Shown here piece after piece: positions 24,191 to 32,508 of a DNA stretch of 56,674 bases. The notes under the pieces are model-generated. The model made no database searches and was not told the origin of the DNA. It saw nothing but the letters and a program-made list of their open reading frames with translations. This DNA comes from an uncultured Lachnospiraceae bacterium (GTDB lineage Bacteria > Bacillota > Clostridia > Lachnospirales > Lachnospiraceae). Every line of letters begins with the position of its first letter. The first letter of the stretch is position 1. Where the stretch lies: positions 1 to 56,674 of the forward strand of contig CACWGK010000007.1 in assembly GCA_902760415.1 (NCBI GenBank), read 5' to 3'. The translations under genes were made by a program, and so were the position numbers.

Positions 24191-25744
24191 TTACTTTGCG
24201 TAATCTGTTACTCTAGATTCACGAATCAGGCTAACCTTAATCTGTCCAGGATATTCAAGCTCATCTTCGATCTGCTTGGAAATATTTCTAGCCAGAAGTA
24301 CCATATCCGCATCACTAATCTTTTCAGGAACAACAGCTACTCTGATCTCTCTACCTGCCTGAATAGCAAAGGATCTCTCTACTCCGTCGAAACCATTTGC
24401 AATATCCTCAAGCTTTGTAAGCCTTGTGGTATATGTTTCAATAGTCTCTCTTCTTGCACCAGGTCTAGCAGCTGATATAGCGTCAGCAGCCTGAACGATA
24501 CAAGCGATGATTGATTCTGCTTCACAATCGCCATGGTGTGAAGCAACCGCATTTATAACAATATGATTTTCTTTATATTTCTTACATAAGTCAACACCAA
24601 TGCTGACATGTGAACCTTCCATCTCACGGTCGATAGATTTACCGATATCGTGGAGAAGTCCGGCTCTCTTAGCTAGCTTAACGTCTTCGCCAAGCTCACC
24701 AGCTAGAAGTCCACTTAGATAAGCAACTTCAACAGAATGCTTTAACACATTCTGACCATAGCTTGTTCTATACTTAAGACGTCCAAGAAGCTTAATAAGT
24801 TCAGGATGCAGACCATGCACTCCAACATCGAGTGCCGCAGCCTCACCTTCTTCTCTCATCTTAGTCTCAACTTCCTTCTGTGCCTTCTCGACCATTTCTT
24901 CGATTCTGGCTGGATGTATACGACCATCTACGATAAGCTTCTCAAGTGCAACACGTGCAACTTCACGTCTAACTGCATCAAAGCTAGATAAAACTACTGC
25001 TTCAGGTGTATCATCGATTATCAGATCAACTCCTGTAAGAGTTTCAAGGGTACGAATGTTACGTCCCTCACGACCAATGATACGTCCTTTCATTTCATCA
25101 TTTGGAAGCTGTACCAGTGAAACTGTCGACTCAGAAACTACATCAGCGGCACACTTCTGAATAGCGCCTACCACGTATTCCTTAGCTCTCTTATCAGCTT
25201 CTTCCTTGGCTCTGGTTTCCAGCTCCTTAATCATCATTGCGGTTTCATGCTTTACATCATCTTCTACGGTTTTAAGCAAATAATCCTTAGCTTGTTCAGA
25301 GGTAAGTCCAGAGATTCTCTCCAGTTCCTGTTGTCTCTTGGCAGAAAGTTCGTCAACTTCAGCAACCTTCTTAGCAAGATTAGCTTCCTTAGCAGAAAGA
25401 GATTGTTCTCTTCTCTCCAAGGTATCACTCTTCTTGTCGAGGTTTTCTTCTCTCTGAAGAACTCTCTTCTCCATATGCTGAATCTCTGATCTGCGGTCCT
25501 TGACTTCTTTCTCAATATCATTCTTAGTCTTAAGGGCCTCTTCCTTTGCAGTCAGAAGAATATCTCTCTTCTTTGACTCAGCTGTCTTAAGCGCATCATC
25601 TATAATGTCCTTAGCTTTATCTTCAGCTTTTCCAATCTTTGCCTCTGCGATATTCTTACGATAAGCTATACCCACAAGACAACCAATAACTAAAGCTATG
25701 ATAAAGGCTACTACTACGATGATTACCCATATAAGAGTAGACAT
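24191..25744 (-). CDS. rny: Ribonuclease Y
   Basis: RNase Y is the membrane-bound endonuclease that initiates mRNA decay in Firmicutes. I start at the ATG at 25744, preceded by AAAGGAGGTACTCCT; this yields 517 residues beginning with a single membrane helix (about 2-26). A long charged coiled coil follows (30-200), then a KH domain ([21 protein letters not shown]) and the HD domain with catalytic HDIGK and ASHHGD motifs. The ribosome site can fold on itself (GGAG/CTCC around GTA). Its promoter overlaps the end of recX. Confidence 0.96.
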   Translation of the reverse strand: MSTLIWVIIVVVAFIIALVIGCLVGIAYRKNIAEAKIGKAEDKAKDIIDDALKTAESKKRDILLTAKEEALKTKNDIEKEVKDRRSEIQHMEKRVLQREENLDKKSDTLERREQSLSAKEANLAKKVAEVDELSAKRQQELERISGLTSEQAKDYLLKTVEDDVKHETAMMIKELETRAKEEADKRAKEYVVGAIQKCAADVVSESTVSLVQLPNDEMKGRIIGREGRNIRTLETLTGVDLIIDDTPEAVVLSSFDAVRREVARVALEKLIVDGRIHPARIEEMVEKAQKEVETKMREEGEAAALDVGVHGLHPELIKLLGRLKYRTSYGQNVLKHSVEVAYLSGLLAGELGEDVKLAKRAGLLHDIGKSIDREMEGSHVSIGVDLCKKYKENHIVINAVASHHGDCEAESIIACIVQAADAISAARPGARRETIETYTTRLTKLEDIANGFDGVERSFAIQAGREIRVAVVPEKISDADMVLLARNISKQIEDELEYPGQIKVSLIRESRVTDYAK

Positions 25745-25831
25745 AGGAGTACCTCCTTTATTAAAATGTAATGTGCAAAATGTAACGTAGTTTTTAAAAC
25801 TACATAACAACGTGTAAAAACACACTTTAAT

Positions 25832-25860
25832 AGTTTATACTTTATCGGATATTATGTCAA
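25832..25860 (-). promoter_or_regulatory. Promoter of rny, -35 inside the end of recX
   Basis: TTGACA (25860-25855) and TAAACT (25837-25832) are 17 bases apart. The TTGACA is the last two sense codons of recX (TTG ACA, then TAA). The leader contains two hairpins, GTGT/ACAC and GTAGTTTT/AAAACTAC. Confidence 0.82.
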
Positions 25861-26469
25861 GTAATTGTTAATCTTATCGTAAGTGAAGCCATGACGTGAT
25901 AAGAAGGCTATCGCACGCCTTTTTATCCTTATATCATTCAGGTCCAAGTTCTTATATTTCTTCTCAAGAAGGTCCTTTATAACATCATCTTCAGTCACGC
26001 CTTCATCACTATAAACATTGTCTATTATATGTCTGTAATCCGACGCTTCAACTCCTCTGGACTGTATCTCTCTCTCAATAAGAGAGCGACTCTTCGACCT
26101 AATATAAGTTCTGGTATAGCTTTCCACAAATCGTCCATCATCAAGATACTTCGACTCATAGAGAACAGCTATAACATCTTCAACTATAGTCTCAGAGAAG
26201 CCCTTCATGTATAACTTATTCTTGATAACGCCTGCCGGATACTCCGCAGTGGCAAGATAGCCAATAGATTTCTGATAAGCCCTGTCATAGATCAGGTCCC
26301 TTATAGCACACACCTCCGAATCAGAGTCAAATGTATAAAACTCATCATCACTCTCTGGCGCATCTATCCCCAGACGTTCAAAATCCGCTTTAAATATACT
26401 TCCAAGATAGATATCATTTACATATATCTTATACTGCTTGCCTTTTTTCTTGCTTCTAACAGTATTCAT
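25852..26469 (-). CDS. recX: Regulatory protein RecX
   Basis: RecX binds RecA filaments and limits their activity. The 205-residue protein is helical and charged. It shows the RecX three-helix repeats (GYLATAEYPAGVIKNKLYMKGFSETIVEDVIAVL, then YLDDGRFVESYTRTYIRSKSRSLIEREIQSRGV, then RRAIAFLSRHGFTYDKINNYL). Its start is 10 bases after the recA stop, so the two are almost certainly cotranscribed. The N-terminal 50 residues are less conserved. Confidence 0.9.
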   Translation of the reverse strand: MNTVRSKKKGKQYKIYVNDIYLGSIFKADFERLGIDAPESDDEFYTFDSDSEVCAIRDLIYDRAYQKSIGYLATAEYPAGVIKNKLYMKGFSETIVEDVIAVLYESKYLDDGRFVESYTRTYIRSKSRSLIEREIQSRGVEASDYRHIIDNVYSDEGVTEDDVIKDLLEKKYKNLDLNDIRIKRRAIAFLSRHGFTYDKINNYLT

Positions 26470-26478
26470 CTATGAATC

Positions 26479-27507
26479 CTACTCTTCGCCTGATTCATCA
26501 GACTCTTCTTCATCATTATTAAAGTATATTTCTCTAACCTTATCTTCAATCTCCTGCATAACATCAGGATTTTCCTTCAGATAAAGCTTAGCATTCTCAC
26601 GGCCCTGACCAATCTTCTCGCCAAGGTATGCATACCAGGCACCAGACTTACTTACAACATCACAGGCAGCGGCAAGATCCAGGATATCGCCTTCCTTAGA
26701 TATACCTTCGCCAAACATGATATCGAACTCAGCCTTCTTAAATGGAGGAGCAACCTTATTCTTTACGATAGTAACACGTGTTCTGTTACCTACACCATCT
26801 CCACCAGTCTTAATAGTCTCTACACGTCTAACATCCATTCTTACAGATGCATAGAACTTAAGAGCACGACCACCAGTAGTTGTCTCTGGGTTACCAAACA
26901 TAACACCAACCTTCTCACGGAGCTGATTGATGAAGATAACTACACAGTTTGTCTTGCTGATAACTGCTGTAAGCTTTCTAAGAGCCTGTGACATAAGTCT
27001 TGCGTGAAGACCTACATGGCTGTCTCCCATTTCACCATCTATTTCTGCCTTTGGTACAAGAGCAGCAACAGAGTCGATTACAAGAACATCCATAGCACCC
27101 GATCTAACCATAGTCTCTGTGATTTCAAGCGCCTGCTCACCACTATCTGGCTGTGAGATATAGAGGTTATCTATATCTACACCGATATTCTTAGCATATA
27201 CAGGATCAAGAGCATGCTCCGCATCTATGAATCCAGCAATACCGCCACGCTTCTGAACCTCAGCTACAACGTGAAGTGCAACTGTAGTCTTACCACTTGA
27301 CTCAGGTCCATATATCTCTATAATACGGCCTCTAGGCATACCACCTATTCCAAGTGCTATATCAAGGCTGAGGGAACCTGTTGGAACAGCCTCAACACTC
27401 ATGTTGCTGGCACTATCGCCAAGCTTCATAACTGAACCTTTACCAAACTGCTTTTCTATCTGCGCCAAGGCTGCATCGAGAGCCTTGAGTTTCTCTTCAT
27501 TTTGCAT
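26479..27507 (-). CDS. recA: Recombinase RecA
   Basis: RecA forms filaments on single-stranded DNA, catalyses strand exchange and triggers LexA self-cleavage. The 342 residues include Walker A GPESSGKT (67-74), [20 protein letters not shown] (ATPase core), the DNA-binding loop [30 protein letters not shown] and an acidic tail [16 protein letters not shown] precedes the ATG. It is transcribed away from tmcAL. The promoter has an extended -10. I see only a partial GAAC half site nearby, not a clear LexA box. Confidence 0.98.
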   Translation of the reverse strand: MQNEEKLKALDAALAQIEKQFGKGSVMKLGDSASNMSVEAVPTGSLSLDIALGIGGMPRGRIIEIYGPESSGKTTVALHVVAEVQKRGGIAGFIDAEHALDPVYAKNIGVDIDNLYISQPDSGEQALEITETMVRSGAMDVLVIDSVAALVPKAEIDGEMGDSHVGLHARLMSQALRKLTAVISKTNCVVIFINQLREKVGVMFGNPETTTGGRALKFYASVRMDVRRVETIKTGGDGVGNRTRVTIVKNKVAPPFKKAEFDIMFGEGISKEGDILDLAAACDVVSKSGAWYAYLGEKIGQGRENAKLYLKENPDVMQEIEDKVREIYFNNDEEESDESGEE

Positions 27508-27544
27508 AAATATCTCCTTTCAATTTTAACGAACAAACAAAGTT

Positions 27545-27553
27545 AGTATAGCA
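27545..27553 (-). promoter_or_regulatory. Extended -10 promoter of recA
   Basis: TGC followed by TATACT (27553-27545) on the minus strand forms an extended -10. No good -35 is visible 17 bases upstream. It lies about 38 bases before the recA ATG. Confidence 0.65.
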
Positions 27554-27617
27554 TAATGGATATAAAAATGCTATTCTTACTTTATAGGTTAGATAGTTAT
27601 AAAAGGGGGTGTAAGAC

Positions 27618-28847
27618 ATGTCAAATATAGGAATAATTGCTGAGTATAATCCGTATCATAACGGTCATAAATACCTGGTCAAAAATGCTATAAAAGAGAC
27701 TGACGCTGATGGCGTAATCGCTCTGATGAGTGGTAATTTTATCCAGCGCGGAGCACCGGCCATGGCCGATAAGTATTCAAGAGCCGAAGCCGCAGTTCGT
27801 GGCGGAATTGATATAGTCTTCGAACTTCCCGTAATATATGCAACATCAAGCGCCAGAGACTTCGCCAACGGAGCTATCGCTATGCTGAGTTCTATAAAGA
27901 ATATAGACTACGTAGCATTTGGCGTTGAAGATATGGAGACATCACTCTTCTTCGAAATTGCCGATATACTCGCTAACGAGCCAGAGGAATATAAGAATCT
28001 GCTAAATGAATACTTAGCAAAAGGCAATTCTTATCCAAGTGCAAGTGAGAAGGCTATTAAAAAGATTCTCGGTACCAGCATCGGACAGATTATCTCGAAG
28101 CCCAACAACATTTTAGGCATTTCCTATATCAGTGCACTGATAAAGCAAAAAAGTCACATCAAACCTATCCTTATAGAACGATGTGACAGCGGATATAACT
28201 CCGCAGAGCTTACCGGCAACTATGCAAGTGCTACTGCCATTAGAAATGCAATAATGAATAACACCAGCATAAGACCATACATTCCAAAGGTTTGCGTTAA
28301 GCCATATGAAGAATATTTCTCAAAACCACTATCAGATATAACTTGGCTCACTCCATACATCGCTTCCAGAATGATATATGACAGAAATCTTCCACATGAG
28401 ATATCAAATCTTGAAGGCGTTATGGACATGACTGAGGAGATACTTAATAGACTTAGGAAAGCACCTCTTCCTATAAAATATATAGAGCTGGCGGATTTTC
28501 TTAAGACTAAGAATATAACTATGACACGCGTAAGCCGTGTACTACTCCATATGGTACTTGGAATACTCACAGAAGATAGAGAGCTAGCACTTAACAACGG
28601 ATATGCAAAGTATCTTAATCTACTGGCATTTAAGGGAGATAAATCCACACTGCTTAAAAGTATATCCATGAATACCGAACTATCCGTTATCAATAAGAAA
28701 GCAAATTACAAACCGCAGTCCGAGCTTGGACAACGTTTGTGGGAAATGGATAAACTAGCAACTGACCTATATAATCAACTAGTATACGACAATCTAAATA
28801 TCAGATTACATAGCGAGCTAACCTGTACAGTTCGTAAAGTAAATTAA
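27618..28847 (+). CDS. tmcAL: tRNA(Met) cytidine acetate ligase
   Basis: TmcAL uses acetate and ATP to make N4-acetylcytidine at position 34 of elongator tRNA-Met. The N terminus GIIAEYNPYHNGHKYL is the HxGH-type nucleotidyltransferase motif of the YlbM/TmcAL family. MSGNFIQRGAPA, the GVEDM region and SATAIRNAI follow. At 409 residues the length is normal. AAAGGGGGTG precedes the ATG. It is the only intact plus-strand gene in the window, divergent from recA with about 110 bases between them and convergent with the coiled-coil gene. Confidence 0.93.
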   Translation: MSNIGIIAEYNPYHNGHKYLVKNAIKETDADGVIALMSGNFIQRGAPAMADKYSRAEAAVRGGIDIVFELPVIYATSSARDFANGAIAMLSSIKNIDYVAFGVEDMETSLFFEIADILANEPEEYKNLLNEYLAKGNSYPSASEKAIKKILGTSIGQIISKPNNILGISYISALIKQKSHIKPILIERCDSGYNSAELTGNYASATAIRNAIMNNTSIRPYIPKVCVKPYEEYFSKPLSDITWLTPYIASRMIYDRNLPHEISNLEGVMDMTEEILNRLRKAPLPIKYIELADFLKTKNITMTRVSRVLLHMVLGILTEDRELALNNGYAKYLNLLAFKGDKSTLLKSISMNTELSVINKKANYKPQSELGQRLWEMDKLATDLYNQLVYDNLNIRLHSELTCTVRKVN

Positions 28848-28850
28848 AAA

Positions 28851-28874
28851 CAGGGAGACGTAAACGTCTCCCTG
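28851..28874 (-). terminator. Terminator between tmcAL and the coiled-coil gene
   Basis: CAGGGAGACG pairs perfectly with CGTCTCCCTG around TAAA. On the minus strand TTTTT follows, which ends the coiled-coil transcript. On the plus strand the following sequence is only T-rich (GATTCATTCTTC), so it may also weakly stop tmcAL. Confidence 0.85.
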
Positions 28875-28921
28875 ATTCATTCTTCAGTAAATATATATAG
28901 CTAACTTACATAGCAAATATA

Positions 28922-29677
28922 TTAATCATCTAAGAAATCATCATCGTCATCGTAGTCATCATCATCGTAGTCGTCGTCATCGTAGTCATCATCTGCATCT
29001 ACGCCTGCATCTGGTGTCATAGGAGCCATAGCTGGTGTACCCATACCGATTCCCATGCCATCATCGAAATCCATACCATCATCTCCATAGTTATCTCCAT
29101 AGAGAGCAGCCTCTGGTGTACCATTTATAAGATTGATACTTGTCTCAACCTCTGAAAGGTTGTTGCTAAGTGTAAAGATACCCTGCTCAAGGCTATCAAC
29201 AAGATTCTTGTAATTCTCATTTTCAGCTTCAAGCTGTGCTTCCATAAACTGCTTGATGTTAGTTATCTTCTCTTTTGTATACATCATAGCGCCCATTCTT
29301 ACCTCTGTAGCCTCTGTCTTAGCTTCAGTAAGAACTCTATCAGCCTCTTCTCTAGCAGATTCCATAATCTCATTCGCTCTAGCATTTGCAAGTTCAGTAA
29401 TATGACTCTGCTCTACAAGACGATTAGCTTCATTAACAGACTCGGATATTATAGCATCTGAACGTGTTCTAGCAGAAGCAAGAATAGCTTCCTTATTACG
29501 CATGATCTTCTTACATCTTTCAATCTCACTAGGGAGTTTCAGCTTAAGTTCGCTGAGCATACGCTCAAGTTCATCCTTTGGAACAACAATCTTATTTGAT
29601 GAAAGAGGCTGGAACTTACATCCTTCTACAAAAGCCTCGATCTCATCGATCATTTCTTCAACACCCTTTTTACCCAT
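28922..29677 (-). CDS. Coiled-coil protein with a poly-aspartate tail, function unknown
   Basis: The 251-residue protein begins with a short conserved-looking region (EEMIDEIEAFVEGCKFQPLS). A long heptad-like coiled coil rich in Glu, Ala and Arg (about 45-175) follows. The C terminus is extreme: Gly/Met/Asp-rich, then DADDDYDDDDYDDDD and a final FLDD. Such architecture recalls DivIVA-like or V-ATPase subunit H-like scaffold proteins, but I cannot assign it. GGAGG precedes the ATG. It lies downstream of rsmD-coaD. The GAT/GAC triplet run in the DNA is coding, with mixed Asp codons. Confidence 0.75.
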   Translation of the reverse strand: MGKKGVEEMIDEIEAFVEGCKFQPLSSNKIVVPKDELERMLSELKLKLPSEIERCKKIMRNKEAILASARTRSDAIISESVNEANRLVEQSHITELANARANEIMESAREEADRVLTEAKTEATEVRMGAMMYTKEKITNIKQFMEAQLEAENENYKNLVDSLEQGIFTLSNNLSEVETSINLINGTPEAALYGDNYGDDGMDFDDGMGIGMGTPAMAPMTPDAGVDADDDYDDDDYDDDDYDDDDDFLDD

Positions 29678-29734
29678 TTTAAATATCCTCCTGTTAATAT
29701 CTTATACTTTTCGTACTAGATTATCTAATCCTTA

Positions 29735-30256
29735 TTACTCGCCTTCGACTGTCTCACTTTCATGAGAATCACTCTTCTTCCACAGCTTATCGTAAAGCTT
29801 CTTCTCTACCTGCTTTGGAACAAAATCGTGAAGCGACATACCATAGCTTGCAAACTCCTTCGCCATACTTGAGCTGACAAATGAATACTTAGGATCTGTC
29901 GGCATAAAGAGTGTCTCCATCTCTAAAGCAACCGATCTGTTACCCTGAGCCATCTTGAACTCACAAGCAAAATCGGACTCTTCTCTTAGACCTCTTATAA
30001 GAATGTTTACATTATTCATTCTGGCAAAGTCTACAAGTAGTCCATCATAGGTCTCAACCACTACATTTGGGTAGTCGGCAATAACCTCATTTAACATATT
30101 AGCACGTTCATCTAGAGAAAACAACGGAGATTTTTTCGACGAATTGTTAAGTATACACACTATTACTTTGTCAAAAATCTGCGCCGATCTCGTTATAACA
30201 TCTATGTGTCCCAGGGTAACCGGATCAAAGCTCCCTGGGTAAATCACTGTACTCAT
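29735..30256 (-). CDS. coaD: Phosphopantetheine adenylyltransferase
   Basis: CoaD makes dephospho-CoA from 4'-phosphopantetheine and ATP, the penultimate step of CoA synthesis. The 173-residue sequence opens with YPGSFDPVTLGHIDVI (the HxGH-type nucleotide site), has RGLREESDFACEFKMA and the adenylate-binding end YSFVSSSMAKEFASYG. It starts 3 bases after the rsmD stop, with an AAGG ribosome site inside the end of rsmD. rsmD-coaD is a common Firmicute pair. Confidence 0.97.
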   Translation of the reverse strand: MSTVIYPGSFDPVTLGHIDVITRSAQIFDKVIVCILNNSSKKSPLFSLDERANMLNEVIADYPNVVVETYDGLLVDFARMNNVNILIRGLREESDFACEFKMAQGNRSVALEMETLFMPTDPKYSFVSSSMAKEFASYGMSLHDFVPKQVEKKLYDKLWKKSDSHESETVEGE

Positions 30257-30259
30257 GAT

Positions 30260-30811
30260 CTAGCCTTTCTCACATATAAAGATATGCTTATTGGTTTTAT
30301 AATTCTTAGTCTTGTATATCTTAAATCTAGTATTCTCGAGGAAGCTAAAATCCTCATCAAGTCTCGACTCAACTATAATAGTATAATCTGGATTCTGGAA
30401 CTCTTTACCATTCAGAATCTCCAAGACTTCCTTCTCAAATCCATGTCCATATGGTGGATCAAAGAAGAGAATATCAAAGTCAATGCGGCTCTGCTTTCTG
30501 AGATAACCTATAACATCCGATCTCACAAGTTCAGCCTCATCCTCGAACTTAGTGAACTGAATATTCTGCTTTATAATCTCATAAGCATCCTTGTTATTCT
30601 CAACAAGTACTGCTCTGGATGCACCTCGAGACAAAGCCTCAATTCCTATAGCTCCGCTTCCTGCAAATGCATCAAGAAAACGCGAACCAGGAACCTCCAT
30701 CTGTATGCAATTAAACAGTGTCTCCTTATACTTATCCGCTGTAGGTCTGGTATTATCACCCTCCAGAGTTTTAAGTGGAAGACTTCTTCTTGTACCCGCT
30801 ATAACTCTCAT
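30260..30811 (-). CDS. rsmD: 16S rRNA (guanine966-N2)-methyltransferase
   Basis: RsmD methylates G966 in the 30S subunit with S-adenosylmethionine. The 183-residue protein begins MRVIAGTRRSLPL, the family start, and has the SAM loop LDAFAGSGAIGIEALSRGA and the catalytic FFDPPYGHGFE motif. No ribosome site is visible before the ATG, and a good promoter ends only 8 bases upstream, suggesting a leaderless message. coaD follows immediately. Confidence 0.95.
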   Translation of the reverse strand: MRVIAGTRRSLPLKTLEGDNTRPTADKYKETLFNCIQMEVPGSRFLDAFAGSGAIGIEALSRGASRAVLVENNKDAYEIIKQNIQFTKFEDEAELVRSDVIGYLRKQSRIDFDILFFDPPYGHGFEKEVLEILNGKEFQNPDYTIIVESRLDEDFSFLENTRFKIYKTKNYKTNKHIFICEKG

Positions 30812-30819
30812 AATATCTC

Positions 30820-30848
30820 AATATACCATATAATGTGTAATAGAACAA
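30820..30848 (-). promoter_or_regulatory. Promoter directly before rsmD, possibly leaderless
   Basis: TTGTTC (30848-30843) and TATATT (30825-30820) are 17 bases apart. Only 8 bases lie between the -10 box and the rsmD ATG at 30811, so transcription should begin at or next to the start codon. Confidence 0.65.
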
Positions 30849-30885
30849 CATTTTTATTCAAAAAGTACAAAACCTAGCGTCAAAA

Positions 30886-32463
30886 CTAGTTATCTGTCAC
30901 AATTTGATTCTTCAGCCACTTACCTGCATCGCTTAGATCATCGTCTTCCCAACCGGATGTTTTGGAGCATCCAGAGTCTATCAGAGCTGATGTCTCATTC
31001 TTATTACATAGACTCCAACCTGCATAAGACAGATTATATTCGTCTATCATTTCGAACCAATCCTCAGCTGAATCATAATCGATAGCACCATTTCCGGAAG
31101 CATCACATATACTAAACTCAGAGATAAAGACACATAGTCCTTTGTCATGAGCCGTCTTAACCTTGCTTCTGATATTATCCTTATGAGTAGCAGCATAGAA
31201 ATGAGTCGTATAAGCTATATTCTCCTGACCTGTGATAGGATCATCAGCTGCTATCTCAACATCCTGAGACCATGTAGGGGTACCAACTATAATGATAGCG
31301 TCCTTATCATTTGCTCTGATTACAGGAATAACTGCCTCAGCATACTCCTTAATATCACTCCAGGAAGTAGAACCATTTGGCTCATTACATATCTCATAGA
31401 GCACATTATCATAATCAACATACTTAGCTGACATTTCATCGAAAAATGCAATCGCCTCATCCTGGTTTATCGAAGGATTATTATCACTAAGTATATGCCA
31501 GTCGATTATTACATACATTCCAAGCTCTGTCGCATATTCTACTCCGTCATCAACAAGAGACTTAAGCTTAGACTTGTCGCCGTCCTGACAGTATCCGCCA
31601 GATTCACCTGTATACATAGCAAGTCTTATAAGATTTGCGCCCCAGTCATCACGGAGAGTCTGAAATGCATCTTTATTAACATACTCTGGGAACCAAGCAA
31701 GCCCATGAGTGCTGACACCCTTAAGCTGATACTTCTTTCCATTTTTATCTACAACATCAGTTCCATCTATAGAAAGCTTTCCGTGATTTTCAAGCGGTGT
31801 GCCTGATTCTGGTTCGATCTTTTCTTTCTTAGATTCAGCCTTTTCCTCCTTAGACTGTGTAGTAGGTTCTTCCTTAAGTTCAGTATACTCTTCACCATTT
31901 ACATATAAAGTTGCAACCTTCTCAGAATCAGAGCTGCTTTTATACTTTACTTGTAATCCCATTTCTATATTTCCACCCTGAGGTATAGTGCCGTTATAAT
32001 CCACAGCAGTTATAGTCAGCTCATCACCAGATATCTTGTATTTACCATTCCAGTTGTCACCTATCTCACCGCCCTTAAAGCCTGAGATAACAACCTTCCA
32101 GTCTGATACATCTGACTTAGACTTATTATCGATTCTTATCTTATACTGATATACAAACTTATCGCCATCTGGCCAGTTACCATCATCAGATACAGTTACT
32201 GAACAAGCAAGCTTCTTCTCCTTAGCATCAGACTTAGTTGCGTGCCTTTCAGCTTCAGTATCCTCTTCGTCCTCTGCAGCTACTTCTTCAGAAGTCTCGT
32301 CTTCGTCATCATTTTCCTTTACAGTAGCCTGGGTAGTTACCTCTTCAGTAGTTTTATCCTTGCCGTAATTCTTACTTACAAAAACCGCTATAGAAGTAGA
32401 TAGTATAACAATGACAGCAGCCATTACACCAATAATAATCAGTAATTTATTATTCTCTTTCAA
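30886..32463 (-). CDS. Membrane-anchored GH5 endoglucanase with a cellulose-binding-like domain
   Basis: The 525-residue protein has one N-terminal membrane helix (about 8-30), a Thr/Glu/Asp-rich linker (35-85), a beta-sandwich resembling a CBM2-type cellulose-binding module (about 86-190; GNWPDGDKFVYQYKIRIDN, ISGFKGGEIGDNWNGKY), a second acidic linker, and a GH5 catalytic barrel (228-525). The barrel has YEICNEPNG (acid/base Glu361), HFYAATH and VFISEFSIC (nucleophile Glu449). It probably cuts beta-1,4-glucan at the cell surface. The start codon is TTG, with AAGGAG 8 bases upstream. It follows recG by 45 bases and may be cotranscribed with it. Confidence 0.88.
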   Translation of the reverse strand: MKENNKLLIIIGVMAAVIVILSTSIAVFVSKNYGKDKTTEEVTTQATVKENDDEDETSEEVAAEDEEDTEAERHATKSDAKEKKLACSVTVSDDGNWPDGDKFVYQYKIRIDNKSKSDVSDWKVVISGFKGGEIGDNWNGKYKISGDELTITAVDYNGTIPQGGNIEMGLQVKYKSSSDSEKVATLYVNGEEYTELKEEPTTQSKEEKAESKKEKIEPESGTPLENHGKLSIDGTDVVDKNGKKYQLKGVSTHGLAWFPEYVNKDAFQTLRDDWGANLIRLAMYTGESGGYCQDGDKSKLKSLVDDGVEYATELGMYVIIDWHILSDNNPSINQDEAIAFFDEMSAKYVDYDNVLYEICNEPNGSTSWSDIKEYAEAVIPVIRANDKDAIIIVGTPTWSQDVEIAADDPITGQENIAYTTHFYAATHKDNIRSKVKTAHDKGLCVFISEFSICDASGNGAIDYDSAEDWFEMIDEYNLSYAGWSLCNKNETSALIDSGCSKTSGWEDDDLSDAGKWLKNQIVTDN

Positions 32464-32508
32464 GTTTCATTCTCCTTAGTATAAAGTATTATATATATCA
32501 TAATGACA

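Noticed and set aside
27508-27617. LexA/SOS box between recA and tmcAL
   Set aside because: Only one GAAC half site is visible; a proper GAAC-N4-GTTC palindrome is absent.
28922-29010. GAT/GAC trinucleotide microsatellite
   Set aside because: It is in frame and encodes the poly-Asp tail with mixed Asp codons and interspersed Tyr codons, so it is a protein feature rather than a simple repeat.
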